Source: Microstegium vimineum (taxonomy: Eukaryota; Streptophyta; Magnoliopsida; Poales; Poaceae). Taken from it: DNA of 64,000 nt. Shown piece by piece: positions 23,835 to 36,979 of this stretch. The notes under the pieces are model-generated. The model worked only from the letters and a program-made list of their open reading frames with translations. It did not search any database and was not told where the DNA came from. Positions within the stretch are counted from its first letter, which is position 1; every line of letters begins with the position of its first letter. The position numbers and the translations under genes are program-made. The stretch lies in the NCBI GenBank assembly GCA_022036555.1, contig CM039120.1, forward strand, positions 7,168,179-7,232,178, written 5' to 3'.

Positions 23835-24831
23835 TTGGTTGAGGACACATGCACCACTCCATGGGTTTGAGCAAAGCTTGGTAACTCCAATCTGTAAGTG
23901 ACTCCTACTGCCCGTTGCAACACTTGCCATAATATTCGAAGGATAGTTTCAAGGTCGGTCCTAGGGGGGGGTTAGGGTGTGTCATTTATGTAGGGGGTGA
24001 GGAGGGAAAAATAGGAGGTCATCAGGAATAAGCGGTGTAGTAGGAGGTCTGCTCGAATTAAGTTTTTGACCCTCACTACTCAAATCTGAAGTAGGGGACC
24101 AAGTAAGAGCTATTGTTGGAATGCTCTTATAATAACACATCAACGTTTTATCTACCTAGCTGCTCTTGATCACGGGAAACCTTCGTTAAACCTTTGTGGC
24201 TTGGTTTTCTCGAGTTTTTGAACATGGATGTCCAGCTTCCTGGTTTACATGTGGCTGCTTACACCTTATGTAGGGTATGTGCTACAATATTCATTCGTTT
24301 TAACTACAAGTGATTTAATTATCCCTCGGTAGGGATTTTGGATCGTTTCGACTTTGAAGAACTACGAAAACAAACCTATTGTTACTGCGTCATATAGAGA
24401 ATGCGGCCAGTCGACCAGTGTCACGAAATCGCGCAAGTTTTCTTTTTAAAAAGAAAAAGAGAAGAAAAGATCTAGCAGAACTAGACACGGTCCCAATGGA
24501 TCCAAACTTTTTCATCAGGTCCCAGCGTCCCAACGTCCCATGAATCATGATGGTGAAACAATTTGTTTGATTGCTCGATCGGTAATCCATGCATGATCTG
24601 TATTGTCAATTTCATTCTTGCTAAGGGCTAAACGACGATGGACCTACCACACTAGTACTAACATTACTCTGGCCTATCAAGTTCGCTGCTCGCACACTGC
24701 TGGCCCCTCGGCATTTGACCGCGCTGACAATTGCACAGCAGTCTGCACACCGCAGGCAGCCTGATGCTCCTAGAGACCCACCACCTGTGCCGTCAGCCCC
24801 GGCGGGGACGGACGACGACGTGGAGTAGGTG
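23835..24831. other. Intergenic, no gene seen
   Basis: Mixed-composition spacer. A segment ending AGCTATTGTTGGAATGCTCTT near 24130 looks like one end of another MITE, but its partner end was not found. Confidence 0.3.
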
Positions 24832-25069
24832 TACTCCCTCAGTCCTTAAATAAGTGTCGTAGTTGATGTCCGTGTTACAAGTTTGACTCGATTTATAGAA
24901 AATACGTGCAACGTGCAACGTTTGTATTTTCAAATAAATTTATTAAAAAATTATATTCAAAGATCTTTCCAACAATATTAATTATGTAGCATAAATATTA
25001 ATATTTTTTAATATATATTTAGTCAAAGAAGTTTTTTAGGAACCGCAAACTACATTTACTTAGGGAGTA
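24832..25069. mobile_element. Stowaway-like MITE
   Basis: Left end TACTCCCTCAGTCCTTAAATAA, right end CATTTACTTAGGGAGTA, about 238 bp with an AT-rich centre. Inverted ends and size fit the Stowaway group. Confidence 0.6.
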
Positions 25070-27371
25070 AGTCCAAAGCGACGGTATGGGGCGCGTCGCC
25101 GTCTCGCCGACGACGACGACCGGTCTCGGCGCGCGATCCCATCTGGAGGAACCTTTGGCTGGCCAGACAAGCGCGGCTACTTCGGTGCCGGGCTGCCGGC
25201 CGACCCGATTATTGTACTGCCGCTGCACGCCGCTGCTGCAGCCTGCAGGAGATGAAACATTAGTTACAGTTGGGGCGCGGCGTGGCCGCGTGGGTTTATT
25301 CCTTCCCTGGCCGCTAAAGGTAAACCCCGGCCATGCCGATCGATCGGCAGGTGCATAGCAGCAGCAGCAGCAGCACACTTGTCTTGTTCGCTTGTTGATT
25401 TGCCGCTGAATTTTACCGTGCCCAAAGTGAACGACGACCTGTCGCGGTTGGCGCGCATCTCGGGACAGGGCAGGCGATCATGCATGAGAATAATAGTAGC
25501 TTTGATGCGACCATGACATTGCCATGCGTCTCGATCGTGGGGGCCGACCTGCCGCTTCCATCGTTTTCTACTGCCAAGCAAAGGTTCCTGATCGAAACGA
25601 GCAGCAAAAGGGTAGCGTGCTGTCGTCGACACAGCCGCTGGGTTGTGGGTAAGTATAAGAGAACGTAGCGTCTCCGTCGCTGTGCAGGCAACTGGCTGAG
25701 GGGAAAATGCGTGTGCTCGCTCTTCTTGTCCTGTGCCACTGTCTCCGGATACGGTGGATGTATCTACTAACAGTGGATACCGATTTTAGTTGTTAATTAG
25801 GCTCGCAGCTTTGGTGGGACGACGCCGAAGATATGAAAAATTATCGGCCTCATGGCGGGCCATTTGTGTATTCATCCAAGGCTTGACAGACAGGGGTTAG
25901 GTGACGTGCAACCGCAGATTGCAGGCTTATACAATGCCGACCAGCCATAAATACGTGCATGTGATGGCCTTGGAGAGTATACTTGCAAGTGTAGAACAGT
26001 AGTTGCCTAGAAACATCATCTCTTCTACGAGATCAAAATTTCGTACAAATTGATACGTAAAGCTCTGTTCGAAGATCACACACACTGCACATACTACACG
26101 GTACCGGTACGCGTACGCTCTGATTTCCAGGTAATAATATTAAAAAAATGCAAAAGCAACGAACTTTCCCGCCTCAAGTCGGAACTGAACAGTAACTTAG
26201 TAGTGTTGTTTAACAGTGATGCTTGTCTGCAAGTACTACTTGGACACTGTCCTTGCATATGCTTGCAACACATGACAAGCAAGAAATGGCTAAACATGGC
26301 AGCGCGCGCGCGCGTCACCTGAAAAGAAATCCAGTTCATCAAGGCATAATTATAACGCAAATTATTTAAGAAAGGACCATAAGCTCGCATCAACATAAAG
26401 TTTTTATATATACTACTGTAGACAGATTCTCAAGGGACACTGCATGGCACTAGCACCACTTTTGCTCCTACGGAGTGCTTGTGTTCCCGAGGTTTGCCCA
26501 GACAATGTCGCCTCTATTTTATTTTTATTTTATTAGTATTCTCTCTCTTTTGTTTTTCTAGAAAAGGAGCCGATTTCCATGGTCTTTGCAGACAAGCAGT
26601 CAAACAAATGTTTGGTGGCAGCGAGGCGGTGTTGGTTGGTTCATAGCAGGAGAAACCGATGATTGCTGATGTTGATAGTTCGTAACCCCTACAAAGAAAC
26701 CCATTTCCAGCTCTTCTGGGTCCTGTCTTTGTATTCTTTTCTTGGATTCCAGCTATATACCTAACAAGCATTATTTTGAATTTTGACGCAAGAATTGTTC
26801 TTTTGCATTTCTCTTCTTTTTTTACATACAAATGGAAATCGGTCGGAAATTACAGAACAAAGCAAACTACTCTATAGCTAGTTCACGCCTTGTGTCAGCA
26901 TCGCCTCACACTCATCCCCATCATCACTGCCTTTTATTTTGGTCGTCTCGTCCCGTCTCAGCTTTGTCAACCTGCAAAACCTTTGCTCTTTTTTTTTCTC
27001 CCCCCGCAAAAACACCATTGTGGGCTTGTGGTGACTGCCTGCGTGCCCGCCTACTGTTTGCAAAAGCGCACGAAATTCAGAACATTTCTACTATGCATTT
27101 CAGACCGTCTTTATTCCCGGGCGTCGTCTTTGCTGGATCGCCATGCTTTTGGTTGCGCTTCCTTTGCCTTTCAGGCATGCACTTTGAAAACTGAAACTGG
27201 CGGCGTCAAAAGCTCCTCCCCCCAACAAACCAACCAACCAAACTCTTCAGTCAGTGCAATCAAAACCACTTTGACTTTTTCATCAAGGGGTGGGGGGTCG
27301 ATGATCATTGATCAGGCCGCGCAATATCATATCATGGGCTTTTGGTTTTCATCCGTCCATCATTGGTGTAA
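25070..27371. other. Intergenic, including the probable cyclin 3' UTR
   Basis: No supported gene. It is GC-richer at 25080-25650 and holds a (GC)n tract at 26300-26313. Short open frames such as 26832-27194 have no domain and no join to a neighbour. The part just left of 27372 should be the 3' UTR of the minus-strand cyclin gene. Confidence 0.3.
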
Positions 27372-29119
27372 TCATCTGCTAATCTTCCTCCTCTTGCTGC
27401 AAACAACCAGGCAGCTGCCGTCGTCCTCGTCGCACCAGGAGCTGCTCGCATGCGAGGCAGTAGAAGCGGCAGCAGCAGCCGTGTCATCGCTTCTGTAGCT
27501 GAGGCAGCCAGCGTCCAGCACCCCGGTGGGGCTCCGCGGCACGGTGCCCGGCCCCGGCAGTATGGCCACGGCGGCCTGGATCGCTTCAAGGCATCGCGAC
27601 ACCCTCTCCTGCAAACCGCCGCGGCAGCACAAAGCAACAAAGCATTAATCGCCGTGGCTGTAAATGCGGTTCACGCAACATCGGCAGGCGTGCCTAGCTG
27701 CAGTCGAGTAGGAGTACGGCTGCAAACCTACGACTTCGATGCTAACGTATTGCCAGTCATTGCATTGAAAGATGCTAGCTGCCTGAGTCTGACGACAAAA
27801 CTTGCGAGAACGTAACGTAACGTCGCTAGGGGGCAGGTGCTGCGCGCACACGCGTACCTTATGTACACGGTGGGTGCAAGCCTTGTCGATATCCACGGCG
27901 TGCTCTTCGCCGGCGGAGACGGCGGCGGCGACGGCCGCGGCGATCTCCGAGGGCCTAAAATCCAAGCAGTGCGTTCCTGCGATGCGATGCGTTCGTCAGA
28001 TCGATCGAAATGAAATGGATGCGCCAATGGTTTGTTTCTATGTATGGGAAAACTCCGACGGGTGAGAGTTTCCTGCTTCCGATCCTCACCTCTTGCGATG
28101 CACAGGATGAGCTCCGCGGATCGAAGGGCGGCGTGCCTGCTCGGCGCGTCACCGCCGTTGAGCCGGTGGAGGAAGTAGTCGATGTAGGAGAAGGGAGTGA
28201 CGGCTTGCATCCTCCATTTGAGCGTGCTGAGGACCAGGAGCTGCATCCTTTGGATCGTCTTCGCCTCGAACACGTGCCGTGCGTTCCCGACCTGCTGCCC
28301 GACAGGATCCAACAACAGTGATCAGGAACAGCACTGAATGGAACGTGTAGTGTGGTGTAATGCATCTGCATTGCTCTCGATCGATCTCACTCACTCACTC
28401 ACCTGCAGGTCCAGAGACGGAGGAACGTAGGTCTCCTCCATCTTGGCAGCCAGGGACAAGCACGCCACGGACAGGAGCTGTGTCATCCAAGCTTGGCCTT
28501 CCTGAAATGGCGAGACACACATGATTGATTACCTACCGGCACTGCTGAACACATATGGTGCAGATTCTGATTTCTGAACCAAGAAGTAACAGTAGTGCTA
28601 CTTCATCATCAGTTCGTTTATAGTAGAACGGATTTGATTCTTACCGGGAGCTGGTAGAGCGAGAGGAAGCGATCCAGGTAGTTGACGGCCAAACAAGCAG
28701 TGAGAGGGCCGAAACCGTAGTACGTGTGAACCTGTGGAGAGGTGAACTGTCAGATTCGCCCGGATGTCGGATGGATGGGGAACGAAACGAAGCGAGACTA
28801 GACTGCATTGACCGAGCGAGCGAGCGCCCACCTTCCAAATCCAGTCGACGGCGTCCATGCGGACGCGGAGATCCGTTCCCCCGCCGCGCAGCCTCTCGGC
28901 GTAGTCCTCCCGCGGCATGTGCGCAGCCTCCGCCTCCACGAAACCGGCGACGCATTCCTCGGACGGCACGGGGAACTCCACGCTGGGCTCCCCGCGCGTC
29001 CCGCTCCGAGCCAGCGCTTCCTCCTCGGCCTCGCTCTCCGCTTCGAGGTCCAGGATGCTGCTGCTGTCCTCGGCGCACAGCAGGATGGAAGCCGCCATCT
29101 CGTAGCTGCTCGGCGCCAT
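27372..29119 (-). CDS. D-type cyclin (CYCD2/CYCD4-like)
   Basis: Exons on the minus strand: 28832-29119, 28645-28731, 28403-28501, 28090-28291, 27858-27976 and 27372-27608, joining to 343 aa. D-type cyclins bind CDKA and steer phosphorylation of retinoblastoma-related protein at G1/S in the nucleus. The N-terminus carries LLCAE at residues 13-17, the LxCxE motif that binds Rb-related proteins. Next come [20 protein letters not shown] and the cyclin N-box ([47 protein letters not shown]). The cyclin C-box follows ([34 protein letters not shown]) and the tail ends KRRKISR, a possible basic nuclear signal. The six-exon layout is usual for plant CYCD genes, and codon phases at every junction close exactly. 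An acidic Glu-rich patch lies at residues 25-35. Subgroup is judged from memory, so no symbol is given. Confidence 0.93.
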
Positions 29120-29420
29120 TGCCTTCCCACTACAGGATTTTAGGTAATCTGGTGCTAATGGTACTAATGGCTATCTGCCTCTGGGTTTATTGGTCTCCTC
29201 CTCCTCCTCCTCCTTCTCCTATTTCCTCTTCCTGTTCGTGTTCTTCACCTGGCTTGGTGCGAGCGAGGAGTGGAAGTGGAAGAGGAGGGGCGAGTGGCTT
29301 GCTGGTGCGTGCTGTGAGGCCTCTTTTGTATGAACCGGCGCGTACAGAGTAGGCAAGGGCAATTTCGGCAAGCAGTGACGAGGACGCGATTTTAGTCTGC
29401 GAAAGCGGGAAGGAAGGATG
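29120..29420 (-). promoter_or_regulatory. Upstream region of the cyclin gene
   Basis: On the coding strand this is a GA/GGA-rich leader: the plus strand shows (CCT)n at about 29197-29225. Such purine-rich leaders are common in grass 5' UTRs. No TATA box is certain. Confidence 0.35.
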
Positions 29421-32400
29421 AGGGTGTGATTAATTAGGGGGTAAGAAAAAAATGGATGTTCACTTTCGTTCTGTTTTTCCTTTTTTAGTCTATACTTTGA
29501 GGCGCTCTACTTTTTAGAGCTTTTATGACATGGATTTTTAGGGGTTCTTTGTGTTCTTTCTTTTTTTAATTTCCTTTTCGGCCTTTTGACCCAGCCACCC
29601 AGGTAATAATAAGTGGTTACCTTACCCGTAGTAAGAAAGAGCGACTAATCTCAGACTCAGCGTTCAAGTTTGAAAAGGAGCAGTGTCATAGATATAGTCA
29701 TATATTCATTCATTCAGTACTATCAGTACGTCGTTCACACATACTATGAAGGATTTTTGGATAAAAAAAAAGGAAATAATTTATTTTTATATATCAACCA
29801 TGTCAACAAAACTACTATGTGGGAAACCGGCCAGGGTTCGGCTCGACAAATTTGAGAATTTTATGTAAGAAAATTCATAATTCGTTCCTATGGAGAAATA
29901 CTTCGTTCCAAACGGGGCTGGCAGTGTCAAAGGTAGGGTTTGGATCTAAGGTTTGCAAAGGAGTTTTGAAGAAATACATTCGTCCAAAGGAAAGGAATCC
30001 TTTCATAGGGTTTTTAGAATGAAGGAATGTTGACTTTCTTTTCAAAGGAAATAAAACATCCACTCTAATCGAAGGAAAAGAATCTTTGCTCTCTCTCCCT
30101 TCTCATGCTTGCTCATGATTCATGTAGTTTTGTTCCTCCATTCCAAAGAGCTTAAAGTATTTATTCCTATGTTTTAAAATTCTATAGTTTTCAACTATTC
30201 ACTTAATCTTATTCATGCGTTTTCCTTTATGTTTGTATTCCTTTGTTTCAAACAGGCCCTAACATTGTAATGTCATGTCATATATAATCTTAAAAAGTTA
30301 CTATTTGGTATATAACTTTTTAATACATTGTCCCTTTTTCATAGGCCTATTTTGCTCTAGTTTTTCATTCTGTCATAAGTGTGACTTTGATTTTATTTAC
30401 CACACTTAAGATTATGTGTGACAATGGCATTGGGAATATTAATCTTGATAGTGTTCTTGATGATTTTGCATCAATAAATGCATGAAGATACTATTTCTTT
30501 ATTGAGCTCCGTAGCATTATTTTTACTCTTATTTGAGGTAATTCAAGTTTTTTTGTATAGGGGTTAACTCATATCGATACTGCTTTATTCATTATATTAC
30601 AAAAGAAAAAAAAAGAATCTAACTGATATAAAAAGGACCCGTGGCGCCATGTTCGCCCAAAGGTCCTTAAAACTACGGATCCAGCACTGATTAGCGACTT
30701 TAATTTATATTTGTTTACCACATTAATTAATTACAACAGTCTGTTCACAAAAAAAAAATCTATAACCGTACACAATTTACCTAAGTTAGGTGTTGCAAAC
30801 TTAAACACCATGCAATCAAACATACCCTTACGGTCGATGGTTCAACCAAAACGGTACTTCCTCGAAAGGAGGCAGTCTATATTAACAAAAATATATGGAT
30901 ATAATATGATGTAAAGTCCCATGCATCGGAGTCCAATAATATGGAAGGAATGAATGGACTCGTGACGTGCTACTGCGCGCGTGACTTTGCTCACCAATGT
31001 GGGCACGTTTGTGATAACGAGCGAGCATGGTCTCACTCTCAGCGTCACCGACGTGGTAGGTGCCTTCACGCTTGTGATAACGAGCTTGGCCCTTCGTGGA
31101 CCAGCATATGCATCTCCGTGTCCTTCTGTTTTCGGCCCCGCACTGCAGACTGCGCAGCTCATCTGCATCGGTCTCTACTCCTCCGATCCTCGCTCCTTGC
31201 ATACACTGTTTCTGACTGTTCATCAGAGTGCTCATCTCTCTCCATGTGCGCTCTGCAATCAAAATATCCAATGCATGTCCGTTGCATCGCTTGCTTCTCG
31301 CTGTTTCTTTCCCCGCTCGTCGTATACCTCGGCTTCCGCGCCCGCCGCGGCGGCGGCGTTCTCCTCGCCTCGCCGGTTTGCCCCCATCCGGCTAAGCACT
31401 GTAGTGTGTGTAGGCGGTAGGGCACGGGGTCCGGCGCGGCGTGACCTCCCATCCCAGTCCAAGTCCCACAAACAAGAGAACGGACTCCTGCAGCTGAGCC
31501 GCCCTGCAGTGGCCCAGCCGACGGACATGTGGGCCACGCGTGCACATATCCCGTGGCGTGTCGGCCCGGTCCGGCCCGGCCCGCCATACCCAGGCCAGTG
31601 GCCATGGTCCAGGTGTACGAGCGGTACGTATTGAAGAGGGTCACGGCATCTGCGAGAGAGGCAGTCAGCGACCGACCGGTGCCCCGTACCGACGTTGACG
31701 TGTGTTCCGTTGGGTTCTCTCGTCTCGCTCTCGCTCTCTGGGATGGTCAAGGAGGCGTACGTACTACACGCCTGGTCCGTCCGACGTACGAGTACGACGG
31801 ACGGATCGGCGTTGGGTGACCACGCTAGCTGGCAGCCTACTCCAGCGGGTGAGGTCCGCTTGCTCATCATGCATCGAGTTTTTTCTGCTGCGATGAGGAA
31901 TGCTGGTCCATGGCGACGGCCGGGCCACGGCAGGCAGGCATGGCAGTGGTCGAGATCCGAGCTCTCGGAATGGCCGCTCTAGTAGTAGGCTTGACCGTTC
32001 CAAGAACGAACGCTTTTGCCCTTTTGCCGGGGCGTCGACACTTGGACCGGGACGGCGACCCACTCACACTATTCACGGCAGCACACAGCACGCAGCTCAC
32101 AGCTAGATGCTCCAATGCTACTGTTGAGTGTTGACTAGTACGTACTACTACATGCGATGTGTACGCACTGAGCTCGAGATGGGAACAGTGGCGCAAGTGT
32201 GCTCTCGGCTCGTGCCCCAGCAGCAGGTCCTTTGTCCATGGTGAATTAGTCCGGCGAAGGCTGCAGGCAGTAGCTGCAAAAGTCGGCGTCCGGGCGGAGT
32301 TTTCTCTGCGTTGGATGGGGCTGCCCGAGTGCGCGCAGCACATGTTTCCATCCCTGCCCCTTCACGTAGCAGTACTACTCTACTCGCGGTCGTACGTGGC

Positions 32401-34644
32401 ATACTGGCATGGCGTCTGTTCGTACAATGCACCATGCATGTGACGCGATCGTCTTTGGATGGGTGGTTGCCTTGCCTCATGGCTGCTTTGCCACGCTAGA
32501 TGCGCAATTACCGTACCGGATGGTTCGTTTTCCCATTCCATTTGAAATATGAAACTACTATTCGGTATATGTATACGTACTGTACTCCTGTATGTACATC
32601 CAGGAACCGCAATGTAGCAGTACTACAGCTTTGCATGTTCTAGTGCATTCGGTTGTCGCGACGATGTCGCGTTTCTGGTCGTGCATTACATACGGAGCTC
32701 TGTCCATCATCACCACTGCTAGCACTAGCAGGATCAAAAGTCAGAGGAGAAGATTACAAGGCGGTAAAAACAAAAAAAACAGTGACAGGCACTTGAGCAC
32801 CATGTTGGCTTTTTCCTATTTGATTGACCGATCTGTGTACTGTGCGTGCTTCCAGCTCCAACTCCGAGGCACGCACACACATGACCCGAGGTTAATGCAT
32901 CGCCATGGGCGTCGGTCCGAACGGAATCGTCGGCACCTTCTTAGATTTTCAAACGGAACAGGGGCGCCAGGTCGACCGCGAGGGGGTTTGGTAACGTGCT
33001 ACCGTCCAAGCGTAGAAATGGAGAGCCTGGTCCTTTTGCGTTTGGAGCTTTGAGATCGGTCACTGCATCAAGTCAACATTTTGCTTTGGGCACTGGACAT
33101 TAGCCACTCGTATATATGGTGCGACGATGAGATCGGTTTGATCGGTGGGACAACGTTTTTGAATCGTTGAGCATGTAGTATGTGGAGTAATTAGTACCAC
33201 TATTTATTTTTTAATTAAAAAGGACTCTCTATTCATCAACACTAATGTAGCAGTATGTTTCATCAAACGAACATTGTTTTTCTCTTATAATAAATTAGCA
33301 CAACTATTTATCATCGTAAATTAAATTTCGGCGGAACGAACAACGCCGAAAATAATGGAGTAGGTGCTTACTCCTATGTTACGTGTATGTTCCGGAACAT
33401 CACTGAAGTTAGTAAGACGAATACCGGCCGGGGAGCAAAGTGTTTTTGCAGTGTGTAGAGGATTACACACATGCATGCATGTCATCATATAGGAGTATAG
33501 CATATCATGCTCACTCTTGGATCTGTCAGCTGATCGATCTGGTCATCCGGGTAAACCGGGTCGTCGCCGTTCGTACTGCAAATATTTATCATCGACGATC
33601 CACCGCGCGCGCAGCAGCAGTAGACACGGAGAATATACAGGCATACGGATCGAGTGTCTCTCTCGCGCGCGCATCCATGGACGTGCATTGTCCTATATGT
33701 CTCCCGGCTGTGTGCGTTGCGTCCAGTAGCAACAAGACGCGAGCATGTAGTGGTTGAGAGCTTGGTCGAGAGGAGCGCGGGAGGCCGCGCATATGGACGG
33801 ACGCATGTGCCAAATTGAAGGCGGTGCGCGCTGGCCGGTCGACCGCCCGTCGGTAAGGCGTCCGGAGCATCCGGGCCAGCGCCCGCCCCAGCTCGAAGTC
33901 GCAGGACCGCCGGGCCGGCCAGGCAGGGGCGGGCAGGCAGCCTCGCTCTCTGCATGCGTCGTCTGCGTACGATCGCAGCCACAACCACAGTCCGCGCCGA
34001 GCCACACCGCGTCCCCAAAGCACGGTCGGTCCCTCGCGGTCGCCCCACTAGTACGCGTCACGCGACCTGGTGATTGGGCCCGGGGTTGATTTCTGTTTTC
34101 CCTTCGTCAACAGTATTGTGCCTAGCTAGTAGTACTAGGGTCCTTGGTTTCGGTGCACTACTGTACTGCGTCGCAACGCAATGGGGAACCCGAGAAGCTG
34201 TTGTTTACTACAGTACATGCGCCTCGATCAGGGTTATGCATAAAGAAAGAATGGTTGTCCTACACATGAACAGCAAGCAGCAGTGCTTACAGGTCTCAAG
34301 GAGAAGGGGAAAAAGTAGTCAAATTAAAACACTCTATCTTATTTTTAAAAATTTATATAAATATAGTCAATTTTAAGTCATTTGTGAAAACTTTTATTAA
34401 TAAAATAAGCCAAGAAGTGATATTTTTACAAATTTTTGAATAAGGCAAAAGATCAAATTTGATGTTAAAAAGATAAAATAAACTATAATTTGAAACAAAG
34501 TTAGTACTTAAAACTGTCTATAAATATCTAACATAGTACATCTTGTAAATATCTTTAGATGGCTAAAATGGATAATAGTCTAATTAAAATTTCTATCAAA
34601 ACATCACCCTTTTAGACAAATTTGTTACACAAAGGAGGTCCTAA
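29421..34644. other. Intergenic, no gene supported
   Basis: 29421-30900 is AT-rich. 30920-34080 is GC-richer and open in several frames on both strands (for example 30981-31634 + and 33485-34048 -), but the implied proteins have no recognisable domain and no splice-joined partner. Many GTACGTAC, TGCATGCATG and ACGTGC motifs occur. A long noncoding transcript or regulatory block is possible. Confidence 0.3.
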
Positions 34645-35100
34645 GGCCAGTCTCAATGACGTTTCATCAGAGTTTTATGGGCATTAAATTTACTGATGTG
34701 CTAACGTATTGATGAAGAGAGATGATGAAAGTTTCATGGGAGGCAAGATAGTTTCATCCCAGTGAGGAACTAGGAAAATGAGAAAGAGAGGGCCCGTGTA
34801 GCCAAACAAAATACAAAGACCAACTAATTATATATGTATATATTATAAATATATTCATATAATCATAATTTTTGTTATGAAAACTATAGTAGTGACTGTT
34901 TTGTGAAAGAGGCTAAAAGAAACTTACTTTTTTTTTCATTTGAGCCTTACTTTGTGGATGTGATCTAATTTTTTTTTGTGTCATAGGAGGGACATGGCTC
35001 CGGGTTCCGTCACTGTTTCATCCTCATGAAACTCTTATGTATTGTTTCAAAATATTGATGCGTTTTAAATTAAGACCTAAAATCTCCATGGAAACTGACC
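34645..35100. mobile_element. MITE with GGCCAGTCTCAATG end
   Basis: The left end GGCCAGTCTCAATGACGTTTCATC is a MITE terminus familiar from grasses. A degenerate inverted partner (AATCTCCATGGAAACTGACC) lies at about 35081-35100. ATGAAAC/GTTTCAT motifs occur repeatedly inside. The body is AT-rich and noncoding. Confidence 0.45.
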
Positions 35101-35566
35101 CAATAATCGTGGGCCTGGGCGCTTCCAAAAAACAAGGAATCACTGCTCGGGGTTCGTCACTTCAAATTAGAAGTTGGGCCTATTATGCACCATGGGCGAT
35201 AAGTTTTTCCCGTGCATTCAGCATCATCATCATCCGTGTCAGGAAAAGAAGGGCCCAAACTCGTCGTTACCACCTGTCGGAGGCCCATACTCGTCGTTAC
35301 CACCTCTTGGATACTCCAGACTCGGACGGCCCAAGAGACCGCACGCCAGCCGGACACTCGCCTGTCGCCTCCCCACTTCCCCAGTCCCCACTGCGCACTC
35401 TCGAAGGTCGAAGCGCCTGCCTCGCTGCGCACCGAACCCAACGTCCCGGTACACTCGGCGCTCCTGCAGTGCAGCATACAGAGCGAGTGTGGGGGTAGCC
35501 AGCGCGACGAAGCGGCGCCGCGGCTCCCCAAAACCTCGCCAGCCCCAGCCAGATTGCCAGAACAAA

Positions 35567-35750
35567 GCGCCGCGCTCGTGCGCGTCCTCCCTCCCTCGCC
35601 AAAACCTCGTCCGCGCTCGTACCGCCGCCCTCTGTGCGTCGCCCGAGCAAAGCAGAACGAGGGAGAGAGTGAAAGGAAAAAAAAAAGTTGACATACGCTT
35701 GCAGCGATGGCTCTCGCCGCCCGCGCCGCGCTCGTGCGCATCCTCCCTCC
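35567..35750 (+). repeat. Duplicated segment upstream of and in CURT1-like exon 1
   Basis: The 28 bases at 35567-35594 recur at 35723-35750 with one difference (GCGTCC against GCATCC). The second copy encodes part of the transit peptide (AALVRILPP). The first copy lies in the probable 5' UTR. Confidence 0.6.
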
Positions 35751-36292
35751 GCGGCCATCGCCGATCTCGCAACCGAAGCAGCTCAAGCAAGGTACGTTTC
35801 GCCGCCGCGCTCCCGCTGTTTTTGGATCCCGCGAAATGCTGCGGCACTGAGCTAAAACCCTAGCTTCGCTTTTGCACCCCCAAGGTTTAGGCGGCCGCCG
35901 CGGCGGGGCCTCGCTCGCCGTGCGGGCGAAGGACTCCGACGACTTCGGAGCCCTGCTGTCGGAGAAGCCCGCCGCACAGGCGCCTGCGAAGCGGGATGGG
36001 TGGGAGGGTTTTGGGAGGGAGGCGAGTAGCGTGGAGGAGAGAAGGAGGTGGAGGTGCAGGGCGAGCCGGCTTCGTGGGGTGTGCTCAACCAGATCGGCGT
36101 CGAGGTGAGCGTGCGCATCCGATTGCTTTTAAGCTTGTCGTGTTGTTGTTTTGAAATGTGTCTGATGGATTGAGGTGAAAAATGTTTTGTGTGCTCAACA
36201 TTTTGCTACTGAAACAAGAGGAAACTTGTTCTCTCTCTCACTATTCAATATTTATTCAGTACGTTGATTCATAGAAGGTTTGTTGATATCAT

Positions 36293-36414
36293 GCCAGTAT
36301 TCAAATGAGTGCAGACCTGCAGACGATTTGTTCCGCAAACAGAGATCATATCGCGCCAGTATTCAAATGATTGCAAACTTGCAGCTGATTTGTTCTGCAA
36401 ACAGAGAGCACACA
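36293..36414 (+). repeat. Tandem duplication, 61-bp unit, in CURT1-like intron 2
   Basis: Two copies of a unit starting GCCAGTATTCAAATGA and containing GATTTGTTC(C/T)GCAAACAGAGA start at 36293 and 36354. They differ at several positions, so the duplication is not recent. Confidence 0.6.
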
Positions 36415-36540
36415 AGCCACCTATCACCATGACCATTGTTACATCAGGATGATACTCTTTACCCCTCCTATTTCTTCTTAATATATTGATGCGCAGTTCT
36501 CCTGCGCGCTCGAGAAAAAAAACATCAGGATGATACATTT

Positions 36541-36642
36541 CTTGGGAGTGTTTATTTTGGCAAATAGGGTTGGTACTGAGATATAGCCATTCTTGGGAGT
36601 GTTTATTTTGACAAATAAGGTTGGCACTGAGATGTAGCCATG
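36541..36642 (+). repeat. Tandem duplication, 51-bp unit, in CURT1-like intron 2
   Basis: The unit CTTGGGAGTGTTTATTTTGG...AGCCATT occurs twice back to back (36541-36591 and 36592-36642) with about five differences. Confidence 0.7.
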
Positions 36643-36739
36643 TAAGGTTTTTTTTTTATTATTTAATGACAGTTTTTAGAGAATGGATGATGTTTCCTTG
36701 ATAAAGTTAAATATTTTGTTTAATTGCTCTATAAATATT

Positions 36740-36979
36740 TACTCTCATTGTCCCAAAATATTAGGATTTATAGTGTTCAAATATTGTCTCAAAGTATAGT
36801 GACTTCTGAGGATCCACCAAGCTCAACCCCACAAGACCAATCAGCAGCTGGCGCGGCCGAAAATTAAGCCAGTCAGGAGCTAGCCTGGCTTTTTAGTTTT
36901 TAATGAGGGGCATGATGGACCCCTTGCTGTTTTGTCCTAAGATTCCTAGATGTCCTTATATTTTGGGATTTAGGAAGTA
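36740..36979. mobile_element. Stowaway-like MITE in CURT1-like intron 2
   Basis: Left end TACTCTCATTGTCCCAAAATAT, right end ATATTTTGGGATTTAGGAAGTA, an inverted pair with the usual TA-bounded layout; 240 bp. A GC-richer piece in the middle (about 36820-36900) may be a nested insertion. Confidence 0.6.

Noticed and set aside
30981..31870. Overlapping 200-aa frames on both strands between the cyclin and CURT1-like genes
   Set aside because: No domain, no codon-like bias and mutual overlap; treated as noncoding.
35885..36108. Separate small gene in CURT1-like exon 2
   Set aside because: The open frame is only the shifted continuation of the host exon; the last part matches the family in another frame.
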